Shown piece after piece: positions 10,587-23,447 of a stretch of 64,000 nt of DNA; positions within the stretch are counted from its first letter, which is position 1, and every line of letters starts with the position of its first letter. The notes beneath the pieces are model-generated. The model was given only the letters and a program-made list of their open reading frames with translations. It searched no databases and was not told the origin of the DNA. The DNA lies in assembly GCA_905250125.1 (NCBI GenBank), contig CAJNOL010000124.1, positions 69,939 to 133,938 on the forward strand, written 5' to 3'. The translations under genes were made by a program, and so were the position numbers. This DNA comes from Rotaria sordida. Taxonomy: Eukaryota > Rotifera > Eurotatoria > Philodinida > Philodinidae.

Positions 10587-11774
10587 CTAAGAATAAATTC
10601 GAACAAATGATTGAATTTGTTGTCTACATATAGGGCATGAACGAAGACTGTATCCACAAGGTACACAAGTACATAAATGTCCACAAGGCATACAAACTAA
10701 TTGTCTTTCTTGCGTAAGACATACACTACACTCTTCTAATTTTATCTTTGATGTTTTAAGTGAACTAATTGATATTTGGCTTTGTGAAGGAATTATTAAA
10801 TTATTCGAATTTTCTTGACAAGCATCATATTGTTTTTGAAGAATAAAACAAGCCATTATTAAATCATCATCTGATGAAAAATCATCATGATTAATCTTCC
10901 ATTGTTGTTCAAAACATCTTTTAATAATAGAAGGTCGATATTGTGTACAAAGACGTTGAGTAATAGGTAGATCAAGTCTTGCATTAACAAGACGCATAAG
11001 ATTTTCTTTATCAATATTATTTTTTTCTATTATAAGTTGTTTTTTTTTCATTTGAATTTTAGCATGAAGATAATCACCACATAAATGTTTAGCATAAAGA
11101 CAATTAGGAAACCATCTAGCATGTTCAATTTTTGGATTATCATTGATACCCCATTTATGTAATGATCCACCACAATAAAAACAAGTTACCGTACTTCCAA
11201 CACCAGAATAAAAAAATCCAGCTTCTGTTAAATTATTAACATTCAGTGAAATTTGTGTCCAAGTATTATTATTAAATGTTTCTTGTCGTCGAGATATTTC
11301 ACACATTGTTGTATGACGTGGTTGAAAATTTCCTTGAAGATTATGAGTAATTAATGGAGGGAGTTCATTTGATGGCGATGGTATTGATAAAACAAAAGGA
11401 CATTTAGGTGCAAGTCTGGCATGAACTTCATAAGGATCATCAGTATTTCTCCATTTATGACAAATTGTTTTACAATATATACAAATAACTCGATCACTAA
11501 TATTACAATAGAACCAACCATTCGATGACATAACTTCACAACTAGGAATAAAATGAGGCCAATTAGAATAACTTCGTAAACGAGCTGTTTGAATAAAGTC
11601 TATTTCATTTAGTGAATGTCGTTTCTTTGTAAAAGTACCATTTGATATCATTGGAAGTAGAAATTGATGACGATTTTTTTTGTGTTTTTCTATTCTACTA
11701 ATAATAGAGAAACAACGTTGGCGTAACGATTCATTTTTATAACTTTTCATTTGAATATTTTTATTATTCGACAT
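10587..11774 (-). CDS. Inhibitor of apoptosis protein: two BIR domains and a C-terminal RING (BIRC/XIAP-like)
   Basis: Single-exon gene of 395 aa starting at the ATG at 11774. BIR1 spans about residues 64-128, with zinc ligands Cys98, Cys101, His118 and Cys125. BIR2 spans about 162-229, with Cys198, Cys201, His218 and Cys225. Residues 240-320 are a helical linker where some IAPs carry a UBA domain. The RING covers 349-383 as C3HC4: Cys349, Cys352, Cys364, His366, Cys370, Cys373, Cys380 and Cys383, with the typical PCGH and CPICR segments. IAPs bind caspases or IAP-antagonist peptides through BIR domains and act as E3 ubiquitin ligases through the RING. All zinc ligands are intact, so it is likely functional in the cytoplasm. 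The absence of introns within a long gene is unusual beside its spliced neighbours and could reflect retroposition. Confidence 0.92.
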   Translation of the reverse strand: MSNNKNIQMKSYKNESLRQRCFSIISRIEKHKKNRHQFLLPMISNGTFTKKRHSLNEIDFIQTARLRSYSNWPHFIPSCEVMSSNGWFYCNISDRVICIYCKTICHKWRNTDDPYEVHARLAPKCPFVLSIPSPSNELPPLITHNLQGNFQPRHTTMCEISRRQETFNNNTWTQISLNVNNLTEAGFFYSGVGSTVTCFYCGGSLHKWGINDNPKIEHARWFPNCLYAKHLCGDYLHAKIQMKKKQLIIEKNNIDKENLMRLVNARLDLPITQRLCTQYRPSIIKRCFEQQWKINHDDFSSDDDLIMACFILQKQYDACQENSNNLIIPSQSQISISSLKTSKIKLEECSVCLTQERQLVCMPCGHLCTCVPCGYSLRSCPICRQQIQSFVRIYS

Positions 11775-13723
11775 ATCGACGTGATGTTGTATAGTTTAAA
11801 TTAGAAAGATGTTGCTATGTAAAACAATATTTTTATATAAATTATGTTGGAATTCATTTATTCCTATGTCTGTTGGGAAAATAAAGATTGATAACAGCTA
11901 AGTTATTAGTGTTGGAAATAAACATTAAACACTTTCTTCTACCGAATGAATCATATATTATTGTATGCATACAGAACGCAAAAGTAAATATAGTACATGT
12001 ATTTGCTCATGATAAGTTTAATCGTGAAGCTTTTTGATGGATTTTTATTCATAATATTAATTTAGTTTTACCTTGGAAAATAAAAATGACTAAAAAAAAA
12101 AGAAAATAAAACTTGTTTTTTTTTTTTAGAAAAATGTACAATACAAAGGAGATTACGAAGTAATACGATTGTAAATAGATGAACTTTATCATACGGAATG
12201 TTATCGATTTAATAATACGATAGCTGTAGATATCATTAAGGAGAGTTAAGGATTAAACCGTTCTTGTTAACATTTTTTTGAATAAATTAACAAGCCAATA
12301 AATTTTTTGTATGACATTCGGCATTCTCTCTGATCTAAGTGTGTGTTAAGATTTTGTTTCGAGTATACTTTCGCAAAGAAGTGTTATGTCTTGATCAGAT
12401 TATACTCATCACCATCTTTGAATAGTACTTACTTCTTACTTCTGTTTGACCTCAGATCAATAAGAATTTTTTGAATTATTCTCAATGTGCTAACTGTAGT
12501 TATTTTCAATTTCATCCATCTACCACTTACTTCAGTTACTTTCAGATAACGATATGAGGCTGTTCGATTTTCATAATATTTTATTTTTTTTTATTTTAGT
12601 TCATCGTAAATAGTAAGATGACGTTGAGATAAAACAAGAACACTTATATGTGGTTTCTTTTTATTTATCATCATGTCTGACTTTTGTAGTTCTTTGATAA
12701 CATTAGATACTTTAGTATTGCTGATGAAAAACATAAATGTTGTTTTCAGTCGACATTACAAAAGATAAGTTTTGTTTTTCATTTTATTTATCTTTATTTT
12801 CAAGAAAAGATAAAGATAAATTTTTACAGCAAATTTTTGTTTATTTTTCAATATTCAAAAGAAAAACATTTTCTTCTACGATTATTAAAGAGAGTAATCT
12901 CTTAGAAGCAGGAGCGTAGCTTATGGCGGCGCATGAGTCATGATGCCGCACTCATCCTCCTATAACTGAAATTTGTTTACATAACGTTTCCTCTTGCTTT
13001 TGAGAATTGTCCATGATATTGCTTCATTTTCTGGGATTCAACCAGTGTGAGCCTTCTACCTTCGTTACTGATTTTACGCTTCTGCTTGGAAATGTTATTT
13101 AAGTTGACAATATCATGTTCGAGCAATCATTCTGATCGATGCATTATTCATAAAGTTGAAAGAAAAGAATAATGAATCACTTTATTTTTCTTTTGCCAAT
13201 GTCGAGAGAGGTTAGAGATTTTTGAATAATGAAAATATTTATCGAAGTGGAAATGCAAGAGTCATACAGATTAGTTTTTTTTTCTTGTTATAAATAGTTG
13301 TCCTTTCGTTATAAATACATGGAAAGTTGCATTGAACAAGACTATTTAATAGTAAACATTATTTTTCATAGATATGATTGTTTAAGAAATTTTTCTATCA
13401 ATAAAATAAACGAATAGTTATATTTTTCTTCATGAACATTAGACAGCTTCTAAGTTGACAGTAAATTTCAAGGTTTTTTTCCAGTTTTTTTATACATTCC
13501 TAGTCATATATTGTATCATTAAATGTATGAAATTCAAGTGAGTGAAATGAAAATGAGAACACAGTATGGAATAGTGGATCAGTTGAGAGTGAGGACTGAA
13601 TTTTCATAAATACGATTTTATTTAGACAGTTAAAATGTATTCTGTTATCGATAGATACACATTCCTAGACATATATACGCGTCACGAGGAAATTTGTAGA
13701 AATTTCTGTAATTACCATTCTAT
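11775..13723. other. Intergenic
   Basis: No gene is supported. AT-rich DNA with poly-A/T runs; a more GC-rich patch at about 12905-12960 contains a weak inverted repeat. The open frame at 12737-12919 is low complexity and is not called. Confidence 0.5.
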
Positions 13724-14400
13724 GTGAAAGAATTTTCCGCGAAATTTCGGAAATTACGTTCACATCAGAAAAGAAATTTCCAGGAAATTTTGATGATTTC
13801 TCATACTACAGAACGAAATTATCAGATAGTTCTCGTAAATACCAACTCCACAGACGGAAATTTCTATAATTTCTTTTTATTTTATCATGTATATATATAT
13901 GACGACATAGATATAGATTGAAAGATCCCTGCGCCCAAAACAGAGAAGAATTTTTGGTAATTTCGGTAATTACCTAGAAATTTAAGTAATGACGGAAATT
14001 TCTAGAATTTCTTTATTTTAATAATATAGATATCATGAGATACATATATATTCAAAGACTCTTACCTCCAAGAAGGAGAAGAATTTTCGAGAATTTGGGC
14101 CATTACTCGAAAATTTCCGTAATTGCTAAAATTTCCAGGTAATTACCAACATTACCAAAAATTCTTCTCCTTCTTGAAGTAAGAATCTTTGAATATATAT
14201 GTATCTAATGATATCTATATTATTAAAATAAAGAAATTCTAGAAATTTCCGTCATTACTAAGAAGTTTTCGTCTGTGCAATTGGTGTTTACGAGAACTAT
14301 CTGATAATTTCGTTCTGTAGTATGAGAAATTATCAAAATTTCCTGAAAATTTCTTTTCTGATGTGAAGGCAATTTCTGAAATTTCCAGAAAGTTTCTGTA
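13724..14400. repeat. Long inverted repeat rich in GAAATTT blocks (foldback element)
   Basis: The two sides are reverse complements. About 100 bases at 13988-14090 pair closely with 14157-14258, and 13740-13868 pair at roughly 90% with 14275-14378. The left arm has an extra, partly duplicated block of about 120 bases near 13868-13988. Short GAAATTTC and AATTACC palindromes recur throughout. Because the arms mirror each other, short open frames on opposite strands (13724-13921 plus and 14223-14504 minus) encode similar peptides. These are by-products of the repeat, not genes. A non-autonomous foldback DNA transposon is the likeliest reading. Confidence 0.75.
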
Positions 14401-15380
14401 TTTTGACTATGATTGGTTTTGAATAGTATTGTGGTAATAACGGTAGTTTCAATATTTTCTGAAGCTTGCATTCTGTATGGTTGTGATGTCCGAAATATGT
14501 ACATTTAGTAGAGAAATTTCCTTTGTTTGGAAATCTGCCTGCAATTCTTTATCATCGTATACATTTTTGTTTTGCCTTGCAAATATTTCATACAGCACAT
14601 AAAACAATAATATGTAAGATGATAGAGAGTTTCAAGCTCTATTACGATATATATTTACTTCTTTAAGAAAAATATATGTCTAGATTGATAAAGACATTGA
14701 CAAAACAAATTCTGAAGATAGTGACAAAATTCAATCTGTTAGAATTTAATGATGAAAGTATTTTTATTGTATTGCATAGCATATAAATGCAAACTAAAAT
14801 ATAAATATACAAGGTGATAGAAAACTCTAAGTACTATTTAAATATGTAATCATTTTTTTAAAACATGTTTTTTGTAGTAACAATATATAGAAAATACCGT
14901 GTGGAACTATCATTTTCTATGCGAATATTAATAGTTGATATGAATTTCTATTATTTTTATCTCATTATGTTCTAGTTTTCAATTATAGTTGATTTACTAT
15001 ACAAAGCGTTTAATAATTATCATTGTTGATATTTGTCATAAATTTGATTTTCTGTTCTAAACGAATGCAAAAACAAAATATTATTATAATTACATCTGTT
15101 TTTGATATTTATTAACATAACACCTCATTACCTGTGCTATTTCTTTTCCTTTATTGTATTGTGTTACTTGTTAACCTTCGAAAAAAAAAAAAGAAGTTGT
15201 CAAGGGAAGAAAGAATAAAAAAAAAAGTATGACGAGTAAAACACTATTGATAATAATTTTTTTTCTTTCGTTCTGCCGTCATTTAGATCGACAATCATGT
15301 ACATTTATTTCTGCAGAGAAAAAAAAACAAAATTGTTGTGAAGAACGATAAAATATAGTTACATAGTAAAATTTAATACA
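14401..15380. other. Intergenic before the VPS13-like gene
   Basis: AT-rich; no coding region was recognised. The last few hundred bases would contain the promoter and 5' untranslated region of the VPS13-like gene; no distinct element stands out. Confidence 0.5.
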
Positions 15381-18300
15381 ATGGTTTTAAAAAATCTTAT
15401 TCGTTATATTATTAATAAATATTTAAAAGATTATATTGAACAATTAGATTATGAAAAAGTTAAACTTGATCTTAAAAATGGTAAATTTTATTATATGATT
15501 TATTGATTTCTTTTATCTTTTTTGTTTTATAAAGGACATGTATGTTTGGAACAACTTCATTTAAAACCTGAATCTCTAGTAAGTTCTTTTATTTGATTAT
15601 ATATATATATTTCATAGTTATTCTATTTTAGACCGATCTGAGTCTTCCTGTTACTGTAGCTATTGGTTATCTCGGTAAGTTTTATTATATTTTATTATAC
15701 CAACAAGAAAATTATTTTTTTTTTATAGAAAAATTGACATTAATAATTCCATGGAAAAATCTTTATAGCATACCAACAAAAGTTCAAATTAATGGACTTT
15801 ATATGTTGATTGTTCCAAAAAATGGTAAATGAATAATTTAAAAATTAAAAATAGTTTTTATTATTTCTAAAGTAACGTCATTTGTGGACTTTAGCATATG
15901 GAATATAAAATAGCAATGTTTTCTTTTTCCTATTCTTCGACAAATATACGTCATATGATATGCTTAAGTGCCAGTTATTTTTCTTGTTCAAATAGAAAAA
16001 TTTCTGAAATATTTATGTAAAAAAAAAAGCATGCTTGTATCATTAGTTATAAAATCAATGAATAATACGTGATATACTATTTCCGATAGAGAAAGATCTT
16101 TGAAATATTCGAAAAATAGACTATTGTTAATAGATATACATAAACTTTAAGATTCAATGTTAGATTGAAAATTTGTGAAGCGATTTTCTTCTCTATAGGG
16201 ATTTATATGAAAATAGTGAGTTTTGTTTTCTTTTTAATTCAAAGATTCGTAAATTTAAGAAATGAAATCATGTAAAATTGTTAGTGCGTGATGATAACAA
16301 AGAGATTTTATTTTTTTTAATGAGAGATTCTCATTTGTTACCCTTTATATTAAAGACATCTGCATTTTTTTTCACGTTTAACATATGTCATGTCGTGCAT
16401 GTTCAAGTACATTTTGAGTTTCATGATTAATTGAAACGATAAAGAAAAGACTCATTTTTTTTTCAAGAGATACTAGGTGATAGAAAAATTTTACCTCTAC
16501 TACAAAAATCTTTCTAGCATAAGCTTGAATAATTTTGTTAATTATATTCATATAATATGGATACTGCTATTTTGCAAACTTTTACAATTGACTTGATCGT
16601 TACTTTTCAAAGATTAACTCTGAAGACAATTATTTTCATCTGAAACTTATATTTATCTTTATATAAAAATCATGTTTGGCTATAATATTGATTAGAAATA
16701 CCTGACAGGCATAGTTAAGATAAGTAAAAAGAAAAATTCTTATTAAACAAACGAACAACAGGAAAAAAAAGGAGAATACTTACTATAATCCGACACATAA
16801 AAGGGAAACTACATGTGACGATAGAATAGTAAAAAAAATAATAATAATCGAATAAAAGAATGAATAAAGAATGCTTCATAAATTTTAGTCTTGTCTTTAT
16901 TTGTTTTTCTATTTCTATAATATTCAAAAGCAGACAATCAATAAGTACATATATTTAAATAGTAATACATAAGCTATTATACAAAATGAAAATGTAAACA
17001 ATCTACATTTATAGTAAAACACAACATAGCAGTCATTTTGCACAATTATTTAGTGCAAGTTATTTTTATCATTCTATCATTGTAGATTTTAATGTGCACC
17101 TAGATTTTAGCAGTTGATTTATATATATTTAAAATAAAAATAAATTTTTTAAAAATATTTACCAATTTGGTTTTTTCTTACTATTGACATACTTTGATTG
17201 ATGTTTTTCTTTCCAATAATATCTGAAATATTACTCTTTGCATATATGTATATAACTTTAATACTTATTTGCCTTTAGACTAAAAATATGAAAAAGAATG
17301 GTAATTTATGAAATACTCTTGATAGTAATTGCTTAAGCTTTTGATACTTTCTGATACATGATTTGAATTAGTAAATAATTATTTATAGATAACATTCAAT
17401 TATGAAAATTTTTAACTATTAAAACAAAATATCAAGTCTTGATTAACTTAAATATAATAAATGACAAAGAATATTTAATACTTATTGAAAATTTTTATCT
17501 AATTTGAAAATCTATTAGTTTTAAACAAAACTTAAAATTAATATTCCTACGTAGATGATAACGAAATAAGACTAACGATTAATTTACAGAATTGATTTCA
17601 ACATGAATATTGATCCTCAACACAAAAAAATGATGCTTTCTAATTCTATTACTCAGAAACTGAGTTATTCTCAACTTTGTCTTCCATACAAAAAAAAAAT
17701 ATCATTCAAAACTGTTTTTCATTGTTGTAGAAATTCGTCGAGACTTAACTGAATATTATGATGACAAAATGCAACGTGTTCAACGAAAAGTTGATAATTT
17801 AAGAAAGGCAAGATTAAGTTAGTATTTTGGAATTTCTTGTTTTCTTTTTTATTTAATAATCTATTTCAGATAATAAAAAAGTTGATGAAAAAGAGACAAC
17901 ATTTATGGAACGAATGAGATTACAAATAATGCAGAATCTTGAGATAACAATTCGAAATTTACATATTAGCTATGAAACAATATCAACAACAAAATTAGGA
18001 CATCCATTTTCGTTTGGACTTACTATACATTATCTCGAAATGACTGTAAGATTTTCAAAGATAATGATAAATCTTTGAATGAAAATAAAAATAATTGTTT
18101 AGACAACAACAAATCGTCAACCAATTGAAAGAATTAAAGAGAATACAGTTGTAATATTCAAGGTTAAATTTATATTTTCTTTATTTCATTAATTATATGT
18201 GAATTATTCTAGATGAAAGAAATGCATACACTTTCACTCTATTGGAATACAAAATGTAAATCAAGGATTGATATGTCATTTGATGATGTTGTGGTTAGTA

Positions 18301-21300
18301 TTTTGATATCTAAATGCCAATACATATCTGAGCAATTGAGAATAGAATTCTGAAGAGATTTCACGTAATATTAATTTATCTACAAGACATTATATCTAAT
18401 ATGCTTGTCATATCAACCATAAATTTTTAGCTGTAAACATCAGTTAAAACAATAATGAATATGCTACATTCTGTATACCAGAAGAGGTTTTACGAAAGTA
18501 TCTGAAAAAGTATTATGCTTAAAATAAATGCAGATACTTCCACAGTAGTAATGCAATGCATTCTCAAGTTGAGCAATTAGAAGTATCCTTTTCTTGTCGA
18601 TGAAATTGTGCAAGGATAGAGATTCTCATATCTTGCGGGGACGATTTTTCTCGATTATCATTTCCGTTGCCGTAAGCAGTGAAATAAGTCGATGCATAGA
18701 TCGGTGATAAAGAGCTTAGTTTAGTAATCCTTCTTTTTTTATTCGACAGCAATGGTTGAAGCTTTTGTAAAACTTCTTAAAAGTCTTCTTTAATTCCGAA
18801 GACTTTTTTAGATTGAAAAGAAGAAAAATAACGATAGAGAATATAATTATAAAAAAAAATCAGACAAAAAAAAACACTCTCGAAAAATCATCTTAAAGAT
18901 CTAAAGCTTTAAAATCTCTACTGTATATTTTTTTTTCTTGAAAATCATAGTGCTTCAGCTTATCGACGTATACATCTAAGCGAAAAACTTTCAAAATTCC
19001 TATACGTATTTCAGTTTTTTGTATTTACGAGGAAATATTATCACTAACATAAATGAACTTCGTGTGTCATTACGGTTTGTATAATGTGATATAACTTCAA
19101 ATTAAAATAATATTATGATTGAAACTATAATTGTTGAATTAGATAAAAATAAAAAGCTGTTACATAAATATATTTCAATGTAGAAGAAAACAAAATAATA
19201 AAAAAACACTGCAAAGCAGATATTATAGCAGTTTAAAAATTTTCTAACTAGATAAAGTCATATCTATTTATTATTTAATTTTGTTTATGAAAATAATACT
19301 TCACAAGTCTTTTCTCAAATAATTATATGAAATGTAATCTATCATATTTTAGAAGGACTTAAAATCTAAAATAGCCACATATAATTATATACCAAAAACT
19401 GACGAAATGAATTACAGTATGTATATTGTTGAATTCTCATTTAAATAAATCTTATTATTAATTGATATCATATTTATTTCAAATAGTTCTTTATCCAATG
19501 AATCCTATTATCAATTTAATAATAAAATTACAACCGGGAGAATATAATTTTGAACGTCCAGCATATGATATTGATATTCAAATCGAACAATTAAATCTTA
19601 ATATTGATCCAAAACAATTTTCTGATTTACTTGATTTTATTAAATTTCAAAATTATAGTAAAATTTATGGTATAATAATTTTTAATAAATTATCAAATTC
19701 ATCATATTCTTATTGTTATATTTTTATTTATAAAAGATCGTTGTCGAGAATATCGTGAATTACAATTACAACAAGCATTAGATATTACTGAATTGACATT
19801 AGAACAAAAAGAACATCTAAAAGTAATTCTTTTTTCTTTTATTATATATTCATAATATAATTCTGTTGTTTTTGATATAAAAGTATCTCGAAACAAAATT
19901 AGATGTATTCAATTTGGCTTATATTCGTCATAGTGTTGAAATAGAAATAAATTCTACTCTAAAAACTAAAGAAGTTGGACATCACCATACTCATCATCGA
20001 CACTACAATCATTATCATCACCATCATCATCATCATCATCGTCATTCGATAAAAACAAATCGAATAATGAATTCTACAGTTACTTCTACCAACAATCATA
20101 AATGGTGGAATTCTTGGTGGCAAACAAAAAGTCATTCGAGAGAAGGTGAATATCATTATTTAAATAGAATATTTTAATTAATTTTAATATCACATATGTT
20201 ATACTATATTAGAGCGACGAAAATCATCAACATCTAGTTCTATTACAACTAGTGGAGATTCTTTTTCTGAAGATGTAAGTTATTCTCTTTACTATGATCA
20301 TTTAAATAATCTATTTTTCATCATAGTGGCCTAATATTGATGTTGAAATTAAAGTTAATAATCTTCTATTGAATTTATCATTACCAAAGATGAATAACAC
20401 TTCTCAAATATTTCAATCAACAGAAAATGAAATTCTTTGTCCAATTAAAATTATAAATGCTCAATTCGATTTCAAACGACGAACTGTTTCATCAAATATT
20501 TTGTAGTACAAATACTTAGATATATTTCTCTTTAATTTTTCTTTTTTATTATTATTTAGATTTGTAATTGATCTTCAATCATTTTCTGTATTTGGTATGC
20601 AAACTGATAATCAACATCGACCATTATTATTAACAGCAGCTTCCACATCATCTCTTCCATTGATACACAGCGAATTGGAATTTTCTCCAATTGATAAAAA
20701 ATCTGATTATCGTCTCTTTTTAGTTCTAGAACCATTAAAAATTGCATATGATGCTGTAAGTTAACAATGTTGATTAAGATTATTTCAAATATCGAAATAT
20801 CTTACGAGCTGTAGGAAGATATATATACTACTCTGGAGTAAACATACATTCTGTTGAATAATTTGAAGCAAATAGCTATGTAGAGCTTAGTCAGTTTCAA
20901 TCTACATTTGATGATACAAAAGATCAGGAGACGATACTTGAAAATTGAGAGATTTGGTTTTCCTAAATTTGAAATCTTTAGGATTATAATGGTAATAATT
21001 ATTATCTATTTCTTTCTTTTTTTGTTTATGTATTTCCTAGCCGACAATCAATAAAATTGTTGAATGTTTTGATCCCAATAACGATAATCTCATGTCGACA
21101 TTGTCAAAGTTTGTTGATTGAATTAATTTTTTAGAACAAAACACTATGTTTCTTTTTATTACATAGAATAAAACAAAGAACAATTGAAGAAATGGAACAA
21201 GATCTTTCTCAACAAAAAGTTTTTGATATGACAATACAATTAAAAGGCATTTCACTACTTTTACCAAAAAATGGTATATTATATAAGTACGTAAATACAT

Positions 21301-23447
21301 CTTCTAATTGTTTAATATATATTTGTCTTTATAGACATTCTTCCATGATTCATATTGATTTGGACAATTTGGTCTTTAATTCATGTTTAGATGATGACAA
21401 AAATGATATTAATTCACTATTCAAGGTATAATTTATTAAAATCTCACTATCTTTTTTTTCTTCAAAAAATATTAAATTCCAACTATTTAATAACTAATTT
21501 ATATATGAGAAAAAATTAAGAAGATTGCTTTTTAAAAAGAACCTTAAAATCTATATCACTGACTGCTTTATTCAACTCACATCAGCGATAAAAAAGTGAC
21601 TCGATATAACCATTGATTTAAGAATATTTTGTCAAATATGACTTACAAATAGACAGAAAGAAGAATTCATATATTGATTGCTATATAGACTCTGATAATA
21701 AAGCATTGTTATATTAGTTTAAATGCTTTGGAAAGTAAAAGAAACAAAAAGAATTACTTTTGTTTACATAGGAAGAAGCGCAACAGTTACGATTTTATAC
21801 AAAGTATCAATTGAAATTACATAATCTGCGGATTCTTTACTCACAATCAGGTATTTTGATCTTCTTCTATTTAAGATTAATCATTAATAGTTTATTTTAT
21901 TTCATAGATAGACGACAATTACATATATTACGACGAATACCATTGATTGATATCAATTTTTACAAATGTATCTATTCGGATGATGCCCACTTGACAGAGT
22001 AAGTGTAGAAATCTTACTTCATTATTATAACTTTGAGAGCTCTCAAGCTCATCGGTTGCTTTCGGTTAGTTTACTAGTTTTGTTATTTATTTAAGATAAC
22101 GTCACAAAGATAACTATTAGTGAGAAGAATGAGCCAAAATAGAAAATTGTAATGCATACATTGTATGATCTGTTGTGACATATTTAAATCGACTTTTTGA
22201 TAACATATGACATTTATTTAATAGAAAAATCAGTAGAAAATTGATAAACTTGCGAAAACCACTTCAACTGACAGTTTTGAAGAAATATGAATATATCTTT
22301 CATCGAACAAATTGAATATAATAGAACTTGAATAGAAAACCTCATCTGTTATAGAATAACATTCGGCTTCATATAATTTTTTTTTATAAGGCTGAGAAAA
22401 CTTCTAAATTGATTCATTTTCGTGAATGGATATTTGAAATATCTATGAAATCTGATCGATAGAATGTCCTAGAAATAACTTTCGAAAACAAATACATATC
22501 ACTACTGTTTCTTGATAATATTTGATGAAGTTTTTTATTTTTATTTGAAAGAGACATATTTCATATGTATTGTTCAAAATTATCACTAGTTACATGATAT
22601 TAGGTTTCGATCTTTTCACAATACTATTGAAAAAAATTAATCTTCTTTGAATATTCTAAGCCTTTTCAAGACTCATTCGTAATCTAGACATGGCCTCCTA
22701 TCAGGTCCTAACGGTTAAAATTATTTCCTACTTCATTTCAAAATCATGAACTTTTTTCGATAGATCAAATTAAAATTATCTATTACTTAATTAGATAACT
22801 TAGTAATAGATACATATATTATATTTTGTTATATATTAACAGTTGGCGTATTGCTGGAACAATTTCAAAAATGGATCAAATTGAATTATCAAAAACAATT
22901 TTAATTGAGTTGATGAATCATTTGAAATCTGTTCCATCATTGTATTCAAATATGATGGAAACATTGCATCGAATCAATGTTTATTGTAAATTTCCTTTTC
23001 TATATTTTCTTGTCTATTATATTCCTTATTTTTCAGTTCTTATTTTTCCACCTTATACAACTATAGAAGTTGATCTTTTCATTCAAAAATGCTTTCTTCT
23101 ACTGACACAATTTCATACATCGATTATTACAGGTAGAATTTCTTTTATTTTTCTCATTTACTCATCTATTATTCATTTCTTTTTAATTACCAAGACATTC
23201 ATTGTCATATATTGAAACCACGCGATAAAAATAGCGATAAAAACGATATGACAATTTTACTGAATAATTTAACAATGTCACATCAGACTAATTCCGAAAT
23301 AAAACAACAGTAATCTTCAATTTTGTTCGCTTATTATTATTATCATTGTTATTATTCGATTTCTATTCATATAGATCATCATTGTTATTTTATCAAAATC
23401 GATCTATCAAATTAAATTATAGTAATGATCCGATTATGAGAGTGTGA
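15381..23447 (+). CDS. VPS13: VPS13-like lipid-transfer protein, short form
   Basis: Spliced model by phase-matched GT-AG introns; exons 15381-15480, 15535-15578, 15632-15674, 15729-15824, 17731-17817, 17870-18045, 18103-18162, 18213-18293, 19353-19416, 19487-19669, 19737-19822, 19884-20145, 20213-20274, 20327-20502, 20560-20755, 21041-21108, 21167-21286, 21335-21425, 21772-21850, 21908-21998, 22843-22985, 23037-23132, 23195-23309, 23375-23447. It gives about 863 aa. The start matches the chorein N-terminal region, with LIIPWKNLY and LYMLIVPKN. NLHISYE, an ERP-like block, LDVFN and a WW-x2-WW segment follow in VPS13 order. VPS13 proteins are rods bridging organelle contact sites and moving phospholipids. 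Full VPS13 exceeds 3000 aa, so the middle and C-terminal domains are missing. A His-rich run is encoded at 19980-20045. The last exon and stop are the least certain. It may be a truncated paralogue or decaying copy. Confidence 0.72.
15825..17730 (+). other. Large intron 4 of the VPS13-like gene
   Basis: About 1.9 kb between exons whose phases match, against 50-70 bp for most introns of this gene. AT-rich, with no recognisable coding region, transposon ends or RNA gene. A minus-strand open frame at 16715-16927 is low complexity and not called. Confidence 0.55.
18294..19352 (+). other. Large intron 8 of the VPS13-like gene
   Basis: About 1.06 kb, AT-rich. No missed VPS13 exon was recognised. 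A minus-strand open frame at 18564-18752 has no recognisable feature. Confidence 0.5.

Noticed and set aside
13724..14504. Two open frames on opposite strands with similar peptides
   Set aside because: They come from the two arms of one inverted repeat and have no domain or start context of their own.
19914..20177. His-rich plus-strand open frame as a separate gene
   Set aside because: It is exon 12 of the VPS13-like gene plus intron read-through.
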